A stretch of DNA of 64,000 bases. Origin: Oscillospiraceae bacterium. Lineage in GTDB: Bacteria; Bacillota; Clostridia; Oscillospirales; Ruminococcaceae. The notes beneath the pieces were generated by a model. It did not search any database and was not told the DNA's origin. It saw only the letters and a list, made by a program, of their open reading frames with translations. The translations under genes and the position numbers were made by a program. Shown in pieces: positions 56,712 through 64,000 of this stretch; position 1 is the stretch's first letter, and each line of letters begins with the position of its first letter. The stretch spans positions 212,540 to 276,539 of the forward strand of contig CADASU010000001.1 in assembly GCA_902790675.1 (NCBI GenBank), in the 5' to 3' direction.

Positions 56712-56758
56712 AATAAGGATTGTTAATGATAGTCTGTTCATTATTAACAATCCTTATT
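56712..56758. terminator. Bidirectional terminator
   Basis: AATAAGGATTGTTAA/TTAACAATCCTTATT arms (56712-56726, 56744-56758) lie between the convergent guaB and glf genes. Confidence 0.85.
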
Positions 56759-56784
56759 TTAATTGAATATTTTTTTATTAATGC

Positions 56785-57906
56785 TTAATTTGTTAGCTCT
56801 GATTCACACAGTCTGAGGGCAGAATAAATTACTGCATCCATATCATAATATTTATATTCACCGAGTCTGCCTCCGAAAATTACATTGCTTTCTCTCGCAG
56901 CTAATTTTTTATAATTTTCATATAGCTTATTATTAGCCTCATCATTAACTGGATAGTAAGGTTCATGGCCTGGCTTCCATTCCGAGCTATATTCTCGGCT
57001 TATAACAGTTTTATCTATATCATTTCCATATTCATTTTTACCGAATTCGAACCATTTGTGCTCAATAATCCTCGTCCAAGGAGTTTCTCTATCTGTATAA
57101 TTTACCGCTGCATTTCCTTGGAAATTTGGCATATCTAAAACTTCATCTTCAAAACGCACAGATCTATACTGTAAATGCCCCAAAGAATAATCAAAATATT
57201 CATCTATTGAACCAGTATAAATAATTTTATTAGCGCAATTATTATACTCTTCTTTTATCTGTAGGTAATCAGTTCCTAGTCTAACTTCAATTCCGGACAG
57301 CATATTCTCTACCATTTTTGTGTATCCGCCAATTGGAATTCCTTGATAGGTTGCATTAAAATAGTTATTATCAAATGTAAATCTCACAGGCAAACGCTTT
57401 ATAATAAACGCTGGTAAATCCTTACATTTTCTTCCCCACTGCTTTTCAGTATATCCCTTAATCAGCTTCTCATAAATATCGACTCCAACCAATGATATAG
57501 CTTGTTCTTCAAGATTTTTTGGATCGTTTACTCTTGCTTTGCATTTTTGTTCTTCAATCTTTTCTTTTGCTTGCTTAGGAGTAATAACTCCCCACATCTT
57601 ATTAAATGTATACATATTAAACGGCAGAGAATAAATCTCACCTTTATAATTTGCAATTGGACTATTTATAAATTGATTAAATGTTGCAAATTTTTGCAAA
57701 AAATTCCAAACAATCTTATTATTTGTATGGAAAATATGTGCTCCATACTTATGAACATTTATTTCTTCAATTTTTTCCGTGTAAACGTTGCCTGCTATAT
57801 GCAAGCGTCTATCTATAACTAAAACTTTTTTTCCTAATTTATTTGCTTGGTATGCAAAAGTTGCTCCAAAAAGCCCAGCACCAACCACTAAATAATCATA
57901 TTTCAT
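56785..57906 (-). CDS. glf: UDP-galactopyranose mutase
   Basis: The protein has 373 residues, an FAD enzyme that interconverts UDP-galactopyranose and UDP-galactofuranose. The N-terminal FAD motif is DYLVVGAGLFGATFAYQANKLGKKVLVIDRR, with HKYGAHIFHTNN, YTEKQWGRKCKDLP and the C-terminal GRLGEYKYYDMDAVI block. It supplies galactofuranose to a surface glycan. The ATG at 57906 is chosen because AGAGGAA precedes it. It is the last gene of the GT2-GtrA-membrane protein-glf group, so the polymer probably contains galactofuranose. Confidence 0.95.
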   Translation of the reverse strand: MKYDYLVVGAGLFGATFAYQANKLGKKVLVIDRRLHIAGNVYTEKIEEINVHKYGAHIFHTNNKIVWNFLQKFATFNQFINSPIANYKGEIYSLPFNMYTFNKMWGVITPKQAKEKIEEQKCKARVNDPKNLEEQAISLVGVDIYEKLIKGYTEKQWGRKCKDLPAFIIKRLPVRFTFDNNYFNATYQGIPIGGYTKMVENMLSGIEVRLGTDYLQIKEEYNNCANKIIYTGSIDEYFDYSLGHLQYRSVRFEDEVLDMPNFQGNAAVNYTDRETPWTRIIEHKWFEFGKNEYGNDIDKTVISREYSSEWKPGHEPYYPVNDEANNKLYENYKKLAARESNVIFGGRLGEYKYYDMDAVIYSALRLCESELTN

Positions 57907-57926
57907 AAAAATTTCCTCTTTTGTAA

Positions 57927-60089
57927 TTATTTTCGAACCCAAACTATATATTTCCAGTCATCTTTCGGATTATTTGAAATTCTTTCATAATTTTTCTTCA
58001 ATTCACTCGCAAATGACTTAGCATAGTTTGAATGACCCCATGCTGATTCGTTTTCATTATAAACAACAACCCTAGGTAACTTTTTATTTAAGCTATCTAT
58101 ATTGTCTTGTTCATACCATTCCATATACCATGGTAACATAAACACAGCTTTATTTACTGGATATCTATTTTTATAAAAATAATAAAGTGATCCGCTGCTC
58201 CATACATCTAAATAAATATTTTTATTCTCATCATTTTCTGTAAGAGATATAACCTCACTTTCAATTTCTGAAATACTTTCTTGTCTATGGATTAAACTAT
58301 GTCCAGCCATTTGGACAAACGGAATTAACAACACAAAAAGCATTATTCCAGCTAACGGCAAAGATTTTTTTGGCAAATATTCAAGTATACAGTCAAAGTA
58401 AAGTGCAATAATCAGTACGGCAACATACCACGCAGCCATTCCATGAAAACCATAGTCTCTTGTAGCTGAGAATATCATGACAAGAGCTAAAATCATAACC
58501 TGCATATATTTTTTCTTTTTCCAAATAACTATCAAGTTAAATATTGATGCAATTATAATACAAAAGCTTAGTAAAACAACGCCAGTTGATTTCGCAGTAA
58601 TAATATCATTAAAATTAGATTCTAGCAATTTAACTAGAGATTTTATTGCTATTACAAAAGGCTCTGTTAATTTTGCTCCAAATCCACCAGTATATCGAGG
58701 ATATACCTCTCGATTAAACAAGTATGCCTGTCTATACGCCTCTCCCAAAGCATTATTAACTTTAAAATAAAATATTGCACAAATAAGAGGAACAAAAATC
58801 GAAATAAGTAGTTTATAGTATCTTTTTACTAAACTTTTTAGCGAAACTCCAATTTTCAGCCAATACTTAAATTCACAAACAATAAATACTAATACAAACC
58901 ACATAATTGCATATGCACTAATAAAAGCAACACCAAAGCAGCCCCACCCACAAATGGATACTATTATGCACCTATCCCATCTAAGGTCTTTGTCTTTAAT
59001 ATATCTCAAAAATTCAAGCATTAAAACAACAGTACAAACAGCCCAAATTTTATCTGATAAAATTTGGGCATTTGCAACGCCTCCAGCAAGATTAAGAGAA
59101 GCAACAAATACTAATTCCATTATAGGCAACATGAACATATTCTTTTTGCCAAAGTTACTAGAATGTCTTAAATATATCAAAGCCCAAACTATAGCTTCCA
59201 TAATATAAAAAGACAACCGAAATTGCTCCGCAGAACCAGCTCCCAAAAGCGCAAAAATTGAACAAATATAGTAAGTAAGAGGCGTATGCTGCGTAACATA
59301 ATCCCTATACAGCACTCCGCCATTTGCAATAACCATACCGCCATACATGTTATCCATTTCATCACAAACGCGTTCCGCTGCTCCAAACATAGAAAACAAT
59401 AAAAATGTAACAGCAAACACCATCATGCCTTGAAATATTTTATCGCCTTTAATCGAAACATTTCTTTTTAGCAAATAGCCAACTCTAATTAAAATTAATG
59501 CCATACAAAATCCCAAAAAAATTGTGAATCCAAGCCACCAAAAATCAAAATCTCCCCCATGAACTTTAAAACACAAACTACCATTAATAGCATTACCATT
59601 ATGGTGTAATTCCGATCCCTCCTGACAAGATCCATCTGAAATAGCAAAGTTTAAGCCTGTGTTTGTCTTATCTTCCTTAGCACAAATTTCAAGCCTATAT
59701 TTATTTTTTTTATTTAGTTTAACTTTATTTTTCAATTTTATAAAATGATAATTATTATCACTAGCAGAATTGATATTAACAGAATCTTTGTAAATTACTT
59801 TATTATTAGAACAATCAACTATACTAAATTCCCCTGCGAAATTAGCATCTCTATCTATATGTCCAACTTTAATCGAAATTCCTTGCAACATATCATAAGG
59901 CATTTCAAATTCTTGCGTAATATTTTGATCTAAGCCGCTCAATACTATGTTTTTGTTGGCAGTTGTATTCCCAAAAGTTCTAAATTCCGAGTAAGTAAGC
60001 TTATATATGCTTTTAAATGCAATAAAAGCGAAAATAACAGCAAAAATTAAAATAGATAAAACAAATAGACGTTTTTTATTTTTTGTCAC
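57927..60089 (-). CDS. Multi-spanning GT-C-like glycosyltransferase/membrane protein
   Basis: The protein has 720 residues. One N-terminal helix is followed by a beta-rich extracytoplasmic domain at about 30-180, about eleven further helices, and a C-terminal soluble part of about 120 residues. The first loop of the bundle contains CDEMDNMYGGMVIANGGVLYRD followed by QHTPLTYYI, resembling the acidic loop of GT-C (PMT/ArnT-like) enzymes that use lipid-linked sugars. A specific family cannot be given. It starts with GTG and overlaps gtrA by 14 nt; AAGGAG precedes it. Confidence 0.7.
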   Translation of the reverse strand: MTKNKKRLFVLSILIFAVIFAFIAFKSIYKLTYSEFRTFGNTTANKNIVLSGLDQNITQEFEMPYDMLQGISIKVGHIDRDANFAGEFSIVDCSNNKVIYKDSVNINSASDNNYHFIKLKNKVKLNKKNKYRLEICAKEDKTNTGLNFAISDGSCQEGSELHHNGNAINGSLCFKVHGGDFDFWWLGFTIFLGFCMALILIRVGYLLKRNVSIKGDKIFQGMMVFAVTFLLFSMFGAAERVCDEMDNMYGGMVIANGGVLYRDYVTQHTPLTYYICSIFALLGAGSAEQFRLSFYIMEAIVWALIYLRHSSNFGKKNMFMLPIMELVFVASLNLAGGVANAQILSDKIWAVCTVVLMLEFLRYIKDKDLRWDRCIIVSICGWGCFGVAFISAYAIMWFVLVFIVCEFKYWLKIGVSLKSLVKRYYKLLISIFVPLICAIFYFKVNNALGEAYRQAYLFNREVYPRYTGGFGAKLTEPFVIAIKSLVKLLESNFNDIITAKSTGVVLLSFCIIIASIFNLIVIWKKKKYMQVMILALVMIFSATRDYGFHGMAAWYVAVLIIALYFDCILEYLPKKSLPLAGIMLFVLLIPFVQMAGHSLIHRQESISEIESEVISLTENDENKNIYLDVWSSGSLYYFYKNRYPVNKAVFMLPWYMEWYEQDNIDSLNKKLPRVVVYNENESAWGHSNYAKSFASELKKNYERISNNPKDDWKYIVWVRK

Positions 60090-60507
60090 AAAAATTCTCC
60101 TTATTTCGAAAAATTAAAAGCTTACTAGCAACATAGTTAAGAATTATTACCAAAACATTGGCAATAACTTTTATAGCCACATCATTATAATGTAAAAAAT
60201 CTACAAATATCCACATAAGTCCGAAATCAACAACACCAGTTGCTAATCGGCAAGAAAAAAACGAGACAATTTCTTTAAATATATCTTTTAATCCATTAGC
60301 ATTACTGTGAAACACCCATTTTCTATTGGTAACATATGCAAACAAAACACTCATAATCCATGCAACAACTGTGCTAAACATGGTAGAGCAATTTAAAGGA
60401 TAGGCCATTACCCAATAAACTATAATATTAACAAGCGTTGTGCATATTCCAAAAAATAAATATGGTATTACGTCTCGATATTTTTGATATAAATTGCGTA
60501 TATCCAT
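60076..60507 (-). CDS. GtrA family flippase-like membrane protein
   Basis: The protein has 143 residues with four transmembrane helices. The family pattern includes RYLFFGICTT-like PYLFFGICTTLVNIIVYW, a central VTNRKWVFHS and a late VANVLVIILNYVASKLLIFR. GtrA-like proteins are thought to move lipid-linked sugars across the membrane and accompany GT2 enzymes such as the one just upstream. AAAGGA precedes the ATG, eight bases after the GT2 stop. Confidence 0.9.
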   Translation of the reverse strand: MDIRNLYQKYRDVIPYLFFGICTTLVNIIVYWVMAYPLNCSTMFSTVVAWIMSVLFAYVTNRKWVFHSNANGLKDIFKEIVSFFSCRLATGVVDFGLMWIFVDFLHYNDVAIKVIANVLVIILNYVASKLLIFRNKENFCDKK

Positions 60508-60515
60508 CTTTACTT

Positions 60516-61220
60516 CTATAATCCTTTCTTTAGAAGCTTAAAATCATGTAGTGCTTTCTTACCAATATTTATAATTTTTGGAATATTAATAGAATTTATT
60601 CCACCTTGCCTTGGCTTAAACGTAATAGTTTTAAATTTTACCGATTCCTTATAATGCACAAAATATGTTGTCATCATAATATTGGGTAAATTATAATCTT
60701 TAGGCATTTTATATAAATATTTTTTCACTATTTCTGCTTTCATAAGCCTAAAAGGAGCATTCGCATCCGGAACACTAACACCAAAATATAATTTAAGTAA
60801 AAAACAAACAACACGTTCAATAAACGCTCTAGATTTCCCATCACCACGAACACTACGATGTCCAAAAATTCCACTATATCTTTTTCTCAACTTCCAAAAA
60901 GCTCCAAACTCGTCTGGATTAGTCTGCCCATCCGAATCTGTTTGAAATATATAATCCGCACCCTGTTTTATAGCAAAATCATATAAAGCAATAACTTTAG
61001 GTCCATGCTGTTTCCCTGTATTTGATAATATTTCCAGTTTTGGATAATCTTTTTGAAGCCTCACTAAAATATCATGAGTTGAGTCACTACTTCCACTATC
61101 GGCAATAACCAATCTTGATTTTTCATTTTTTCCTTCTAAAATTGGGTACCATTGTTTTATGACTGTTTCTATATTATCTTCTTCATTATATGCTGGCATT
61201 ACAATAAACAACACGTCCAT
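60516..61220 (-). CDS. Glycosyltransferase family 2 (DPM1-like)
   Basis: The protein has 234 residues with a GT-A fold. VMPAYNEEDNIETVI begins the domain, IADSGSSDSTHDIL follows, and the metal-binding motif is QTDSDGQTNP. It resembles polyprenol-phosphate glycosyltransferases (DPM1/CsbB type) that load a sugar onto undecaprenyl phosphate. With the GtrA protein next to it, it probably makes and flips a lipid-linked sugar used by the following GT-C-like protein. It heads the operon. Confidence 0.88.
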   Translation of the reverse strand: MDVLFIVMPAYNEEDNIETVIKQWYPILEGKNEKSRLVIADSGSSDSTHDILVRLQKDYPKLEILSNTGKQHGPKVIALYDFAIKQGADYIFQTDSDGQTNPDEFGAFWKLRKRYSGIFGHRSVRGDGKSRAFIERVVCFLLKLYFGVSVPDANAPFRLMKAEIVKKYLYKMPKDYNLPNIMMTTYFVHYKESVKFKTITFKPRQGGINSINIPKIINIGKKALHDFKLLKKGL

Positions 61221-61276
61221 AAACTACACTCATTATCCTTCCTTTTTTTATTTTATAAAGTTACACACATCTATCA

Positions 61277-61304
61277 ATTATAACATATCTTTCTAATTTT
61301 TCAA
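61277..61304 (-). promoter_or_regulatory. Promoter of the GT2-gtrA-glf operon
   Basis: On the minus strand TTGAAA (61299-61304), a 16-bp spacer and TATAAT (61277-61282) are present. The -35 box lies within the left arm of the inverted repeat. Confidence 0.6.
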
Positions 61305-61351
61305 GAAAATTAGTCAAAATCTCCGTTCTTTGACTAATTTTCTTGAAAAAT
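61296..61351. repeat. Perfect 23-bp inverted repeat between divergent promoters
   Basis: Arms 61296-61318 and 61329-61351 are perfect inverted copies with a 10-bp centre. Each arm carries the -35 hexamer (TTGAAA, with TTGACT further in) of one of the two divergent promoters. This is probably an operator site or duplicated control element; it does not end a gene on either strand. Confidence 0.85.
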
Positions 61352-61371
61352 ATAATCGAAAATGCTATAAT
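61343..61371 (+). promoter_or_regulatory. Promoter of the GT-C-like membrane protein gene
   Basis: TTGAAA (61343-61348), a 17-bp spacer and TATAAT (61366-61371) are present, with the -35 box within the right arm of the inverted repeat. Confidence 0.6.
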
Positions 61372-61421
61372 TACAAATAGATTGATGGTTGCATAATTTA
61401 AAAAATGAGAGTGATTATTTG

Positions 61422-63032
61422 ATGAACAAAAAATGGAATAAATGCTATATAATTTATGCTAGTCTTTTTTTATATAGTTCTCTAATCATGCTTTTTTGCA
61501 CCAAATCTTCCCCAATATATGTTCTTAACGATTGGTATGATGCAAATGTGTACTTTACAATGGGTAAGGGTCTAATAAACGGCAGTGTTCCTTATAAAGA
61601 TCTTTTTGATCATAAAGGTCCGTTTTTATATTTTATATATGCTATTGGATATTTGTTGAACAATAGCAGTTTTTTTGGTGTTTTTATATTACAAGTAATC
61701 GCCATGTATATTACTTTAATTTTTGGTTTTAAAATTTCGAAAATTTATAATTTAAGTCATTGTGCTGCATTTATTGCAACAATAATGATTCCGATGGCAA
61801 TATTATCTAATGGATTTTATATATTTGAAAATGATTTTGGCGGAGGAAGTCCGGAGGAATTCATTGTTCCAATATTTTCAGCAATTTTATATTTATTTAT
61901 AAAATTGCTGAAAAAACAAAATATATTAAAATTCTCTCCTTTATGTTTATTTGTAATAGGATTATTATCCTCACTAATTTTTCAATTAAAATTTTCACAT
62001 TTAAGTTTAGCATTTGGTCTAATGTTTCCTTTTTTATTTCACTTACTTATTAAAAAATTCAGTGTATTTATAAAAAATTTTTTTCTGTATATTACCGGAT
62101 TTTTTGCAGGTTTAATTCCATATGTTATTTATGCTTTAACCACAAATAGTTTAAAAGATTTTTTACATGTATATATAAAATTTAATAAAATATATGCCAC
62201 AAGCAGTGATGAAAAAAATATTTGGCTTTTATTAATATCGGCAGTTGAGAATAAAACCAATATTGATCAGAGTAGTAATGCATTAATTTTCATTATTGTT
62301 TTTTTTGGCTTACTGTATTTATTGCATTCTTATAAAAAAGATTTTATTCTTAACGTTTCAATATTTATAAGTTGTATATCTTTTTTAATTATAGCAAGTT
62401 TTGTTGCATTTGGATATAATTTTATTATTTTAGGTATTTTTTCCTTTTTTGGATATATTGCTATTTACGATATATTTAAGAATATTATTGAAAAAAATTC
62501 TAAAAAAAATTCATCTACTAGGCTATATAATATAGCAATACATTTTTTGACAATATTTTTCATATTTATAATTACTATCACAAATAATAAATGCATTTTC
62601 ATCAATTTACATAAAACAAGTCATGTTTCGTCCAAAAAATCATGTCAAGAGCAGATTGCTAACATTATTCATGCTGATGCTGATAAAGACTATTCTTTGC
62701 TTGAAGTTTTATCCTTAGATAGCGGTTTTTATACTTTATCAAATATTGTCCCAAAATCAAAATATTTTTATATACCTAACATAACCTTTGATAGATATCC
62801 CTATGTATATTTAGGTCAGTATGAAGATGTTTGTAATAAACTTAATAATTATGTTATTAGTGACTTTGAAGCACATTACAAAGCTAATATAGATAAACAA
62901 AATATAAATTCTCAAAATTATACAGATAAAATAGGCTCTGCCATTGCTCAAAATTATGAATTAATTAATAAAACAAATGGAACATACCTTCAAAGCGGAC
63001 GTGTATTCTATCTATATAAACGAATTAAATAA
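61422..63032 (+). CDS. Second GT-C-like membrane protein
   Basis: The protein has 536 residues with about eleven hydrophobic segments and a C-terminal soluble part of about 120 residues. The first loop has DWYDANVYFTMGKGLINGSVPYKD followed by HKGPFLYF, the same plan as the loop in the 720-residue protein on the other side, so both may be GT-C transferases of one surface-glycan pathway. The ATG at 61422 is chosen over an upstream TTG because GAGAGTG lies before it. It is more A/T-rich than neighbouring genes. Confidence 0.65.
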   Translation: MNKKWNKCYIIYASLFLYSSLIMLFCTKSSPIYVLNDWYDANVYFTMGKGLINGSVPYKDLFDHKGPFLYFIYAIGYLLNNSSFFGVFILQVIAMYITLIFGFKISKIYNLSHCAAFIATIMIPMAILSNGFYIFENDFGGGSPEEFIVPIFSAILYLFIKLLKKQNILKFSPLCLFVIGLLSSLIFQLKFSHLSLAFGLMFPFLFHLLIKKFSVFIKNFFLYITGFFAGLIPYVIYALTTNSLKDFLHVYIKFNKIYATSSDEKNIWLLLISAVENKTNIDQSSNALIFIIVFFGLLYLLHSYKKDFILNVSIFISCISFLIIASFVAFGYNFIILGIFSFFGYIAIYDIFKNIIEKNSKKNSSTRLYNIAIHFLTIFFIFIITITNNKCIFINLHKTSHVSSKKSCQEQIANIIHADADKDYSLLEVLSLDSGFYTLSNIVPKSKYFYIPNITFDRYPYVYLGQYEDVCNKLNNYVISDFEAHYKANIDKQNINSQNYTDKIGSAIAQNYELINKTNGTYLQSGRVFYLYKRIK

Positions 63033-63040
63033 TAATAAAA

Positions 63041-63069
63041 AGTCCATACAACGGTTGCACGTATGGACT
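63041..63069. terminator. Bidirectional terminator
   Basis: AGTCCATAC/GTATGGACT arms (63041-63049, 63061-63069) end the membrane-protein gene and probably the tRNA operon. Confidence 0.8.
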
Positions 63070-63177
63070 CTTTATTACTGTAGTTTCTTATTTTAACAAT
63101 AAATAAATTTAATCAAAATACAATAAATCATACACAAAAATAAAAAATAATACAAACAAAACCTATATATTATTTCT

Positions 63178-63268
63178 TGGCGGAGATGGAGAGATTTGAA
63201 CTCTCGCGCCGATTGCTCGACCTACTGCATTTCGAGTGCAGACCCTTCAACCACTTGGGTACATCTCC
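63178..63268 (-). tRNA. tRNA-Ser (anticodon CGA)
   Basis: A 91-nt class II tRNA with a long variable arm. The acceptor stem GGAGATG/CATCTCC is intact, the anticodon loop is CTCGAAA and CCA is encoded. Confidence 0.93.
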
Positions 63269-63279
63269 ACAAAAAAATA

Positions 63280-63355
63280 TGGAGCTGCTAACCGGATTCG
63301 AACCGGTGACCTCATCCTTACCAAGGATGTGCTCTGCCACCTGAGCCATAACAGC
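63280..63355 (-). tRNA. tRNA-Thr (anticodon GGT)
   Basis: A 76-nt tRNA with acceptor GCTGTTA/TAGCAGC (one wobble), anticodon loop TTGGTAA, T-loop GGTTCGAATCC and encoded CCA. Confidence 0.94.
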
Positions 63356-63366
63356 AGAATAAAAAA

Positions 63367-63442
63367 TGGCTCCCCCTGTTGGACTCGAACCAACGACCCT
63401 GCGGTTAACAGCCGCATGCTCTACCGACTGAGCTAAGGAGGA
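63367..63442 (-). tRNA. tRNA-Asn (anticodon GTT)
   Basis: A 76-nt tRNA with acceptor TCCTCCT/AGGGGGA (one wobble), anticodon loop CTGTTAA and encoded CCA. Confidence 0.94.
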
Positions 63443-63454
63443 ATATTTAAACAT

Positions 63455-63530
63455 TGGCAGGGGCAGAAGGAATTGAACCCTCGGCACGCGGTTTTGGAGA
63501 CCGCTGCTCTACCAACTGAGCTATGCCCCT
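63455..63530 (-). tRNA. tRNA-Trp (anticodon CCA)
   Basis: A 76-nt tRNA with acceptor AGGGGCA/TGCCCCT, anticodon loop CTCCAAA, discriminator G and encoded CCA. Confidence 0.95.
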
Positions 63531-63547
63531 AATAAACAAACTAAAAA

Positions 63548-63624
63548 TGGTGGGCCTTCAGGGACTCGAACCCCGGACCAACCGGTTATGAGCCGGTTGC
63601 TCTAACCAACTGAGCTAAAGGCCC
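63548..63624 (-). tRNA. tRNA-Met (anticodon CAT)
   Basis: A 77-nt tRNA with acceptor GGGCCTT/AAGGCCC and anticodon loop CTCATAA. It lacks initiator features, so it is elongator Met; a lysidine-modified Ile tRNA is the alternative. Confidence 0.85.
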
Positions 63625-63663
63625 TCAAAAATAGAGGAACACAGATACAAAATTACGAGAGCA

Positions 63664-63738
63664 TGGTGACCCGTACGAGAATCGAACTCGTGTTGCCGGC
63701 GTGAGAGGCCGGAGTCTTAACCGCTTGACCAACGGGCC
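63664..63738 (-). tRNA. tRNA-Glu (anticodon CTC)
   Basis: A 75-nt tRNA with acceptor GGCCCGT/ACGGGTC (one wobble), anticodon loop CTCTCAC and encoded CCA. Confidence 0.93.
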
Positions 63739-63743
63739 AATGG

Positions 63744-63819
63744 TGGTGCGCCATCGGGGATTCGAACCCAGGGCCCACTGATTAAGAGTCAGTTGCTCTA
63801 CCAACTGAGCTAATGGCGC
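63744..63819 (-). tRNA. tRNA-Lys (anticodon CTT)
   Basis: A 76-nt tRNA with acceptor GCGCCAT/ATGGCGC and anticodon loop CTCTTAA. The genomic 3' end reads CCACCA, so CCA occurs twice. Confidence 0.94.
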
Positions 63820-63868
63820 AATAACAAAAATTCACACAACGAAAGCCTACTCGCTGCATGAAAAGTAA

Positions 63869-63980
63869 CGGCATCGACCAATCTTCCCAGGCCGTCTCCG
63901 ACCAAGTATTTTAGGCGCGAATGAGCTTAACTACTGTGTTCGGAAAGGGAACAGGTGTGACCTCATTGCCATAGACACCG
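63869..63980 (-). rRNA. rrf: 5S ribosomal RNA
   Basis: About 112 nt. The terminal stem CGGTGTC/GATGCCG closes the molecule. The hallmark 5S block (CACACCTGTTCCCTTTCCGAACACAG, then AGTTAAGCTC) is present in pieces, and the loop E region GGTCGGAGACGGCCTGGGA-like sequence follows. It is the 3' gene of an rRNA operon whose 23S lies beyond the window end; the seven tRNAs follow downstream on the minus strand. Confidence 0.93.
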
Positions 63981-64000
63981 TTTAAAAAGAGTAAAGAAAT

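Noticed and set aside
63170..63487. ORFs across the tRNA cluster on both strands
   Set aside because: They overlap four clear tRNA genes and have no coding character.

Overview
The window is AT-rich DNA of a low-GC Gram-positive bacterium, most likely a spore-forming member of the Clostridia. The evidence is strong AGGAGG-type ribosome binding sites, frequent GTG and TTG starts, a SpoVAF-like germination protein, a SpoIIQ-like LytM protein, a GlgC/GlgD pair, a GTP-type PEP carboxykinase and a MurC/Ddl cell-wall set. No replication origin, prophage or CRISPR array is visible. Species cannot be named from the sequence alone.

Layout. 0-3.4 kb: thiI, cinA and a YhfC-like membrane protease on the plus strand. 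3.4-8.4 kb: a carbohydrate ABC importer (two permeases and a binding lipoprotein, minus strand) divergent from its probable ATPase. 8.4-16.2 kb: a minus-strand housekeeping block (YitT, ferredoxin, RicT/YaaT, HolB, a PLP amino-acid decarboxylase, ArgS, a DUF1934 protein, Ddl). 16.4-20.3 kb: rpmG-secE-nusG-rplK-rplA and rplJ-rplL with an L10 leader, followed not by rpoB but by a terminator and pckA. 22.3-23.3 kb: two half-size TSUP permease genes behind a structured RNA that has its own promoter and terminator. 23.4-30.9 kb: DUF1292, a MazF without a visible antitoxin, MurC, an AI-2E family permease, a DUF1624 protein, a NUDIX hydrolase, an M14 peptidase, a SpoIIQ-like protein and DUF378. 30.9-36.7 kb: a glycogen operon transcribed glgB-glgC-glgD-glgA. 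37-40.4 kb: a small membrane protein and a histidine phosphatase-proB-proA operon.

40.5-42.7 kb is the most accessory-looking stretch. It holds an XRE regulator behind a consensus promoter, a CPBP membrane protease, a small overlapping ORF that looks frameshifted, and the remains of an IS605-type tnpB whose edge has run into the 3' end of mtnN. Next come mtnN/ung, a coiled-coil protein, a foldase-like lipoprotein whose NNSG repeat tail carries a 2-nt insertion that fuses it to the following HAD phosphatase gene, a heterodimeric ABC exporter, SpoVAF, L-lactate dehydrogenase, a tRNA-dihydrouridine synthase and an IMP dehydrogenase.

56.8-63 kb: a surface-polysaccharide region (GT2, GtrA, a GT-C-like membrane protein, UDP-galactopyranose mutase) divergent from a second GT-C-like membrane protein. 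The two promoters share a perfect 23-bp inverted repeat. The window ends with a minus-strand tRNA cluster (Lys, Glu, Met, Trp, Asn, Thr, Ser) downstream of a 5S rRNA, so it runs into the 3' end of an rRNA operon.

Most of the window is ordinary chromosome. The items that stand out are the unassigned RNA at about 23.05-23.30 kb, the frameshifted lipoprotein, the inverted-repeat divergent promoter at 61.3 kb and the XRE/CPBP/tnpB patch.
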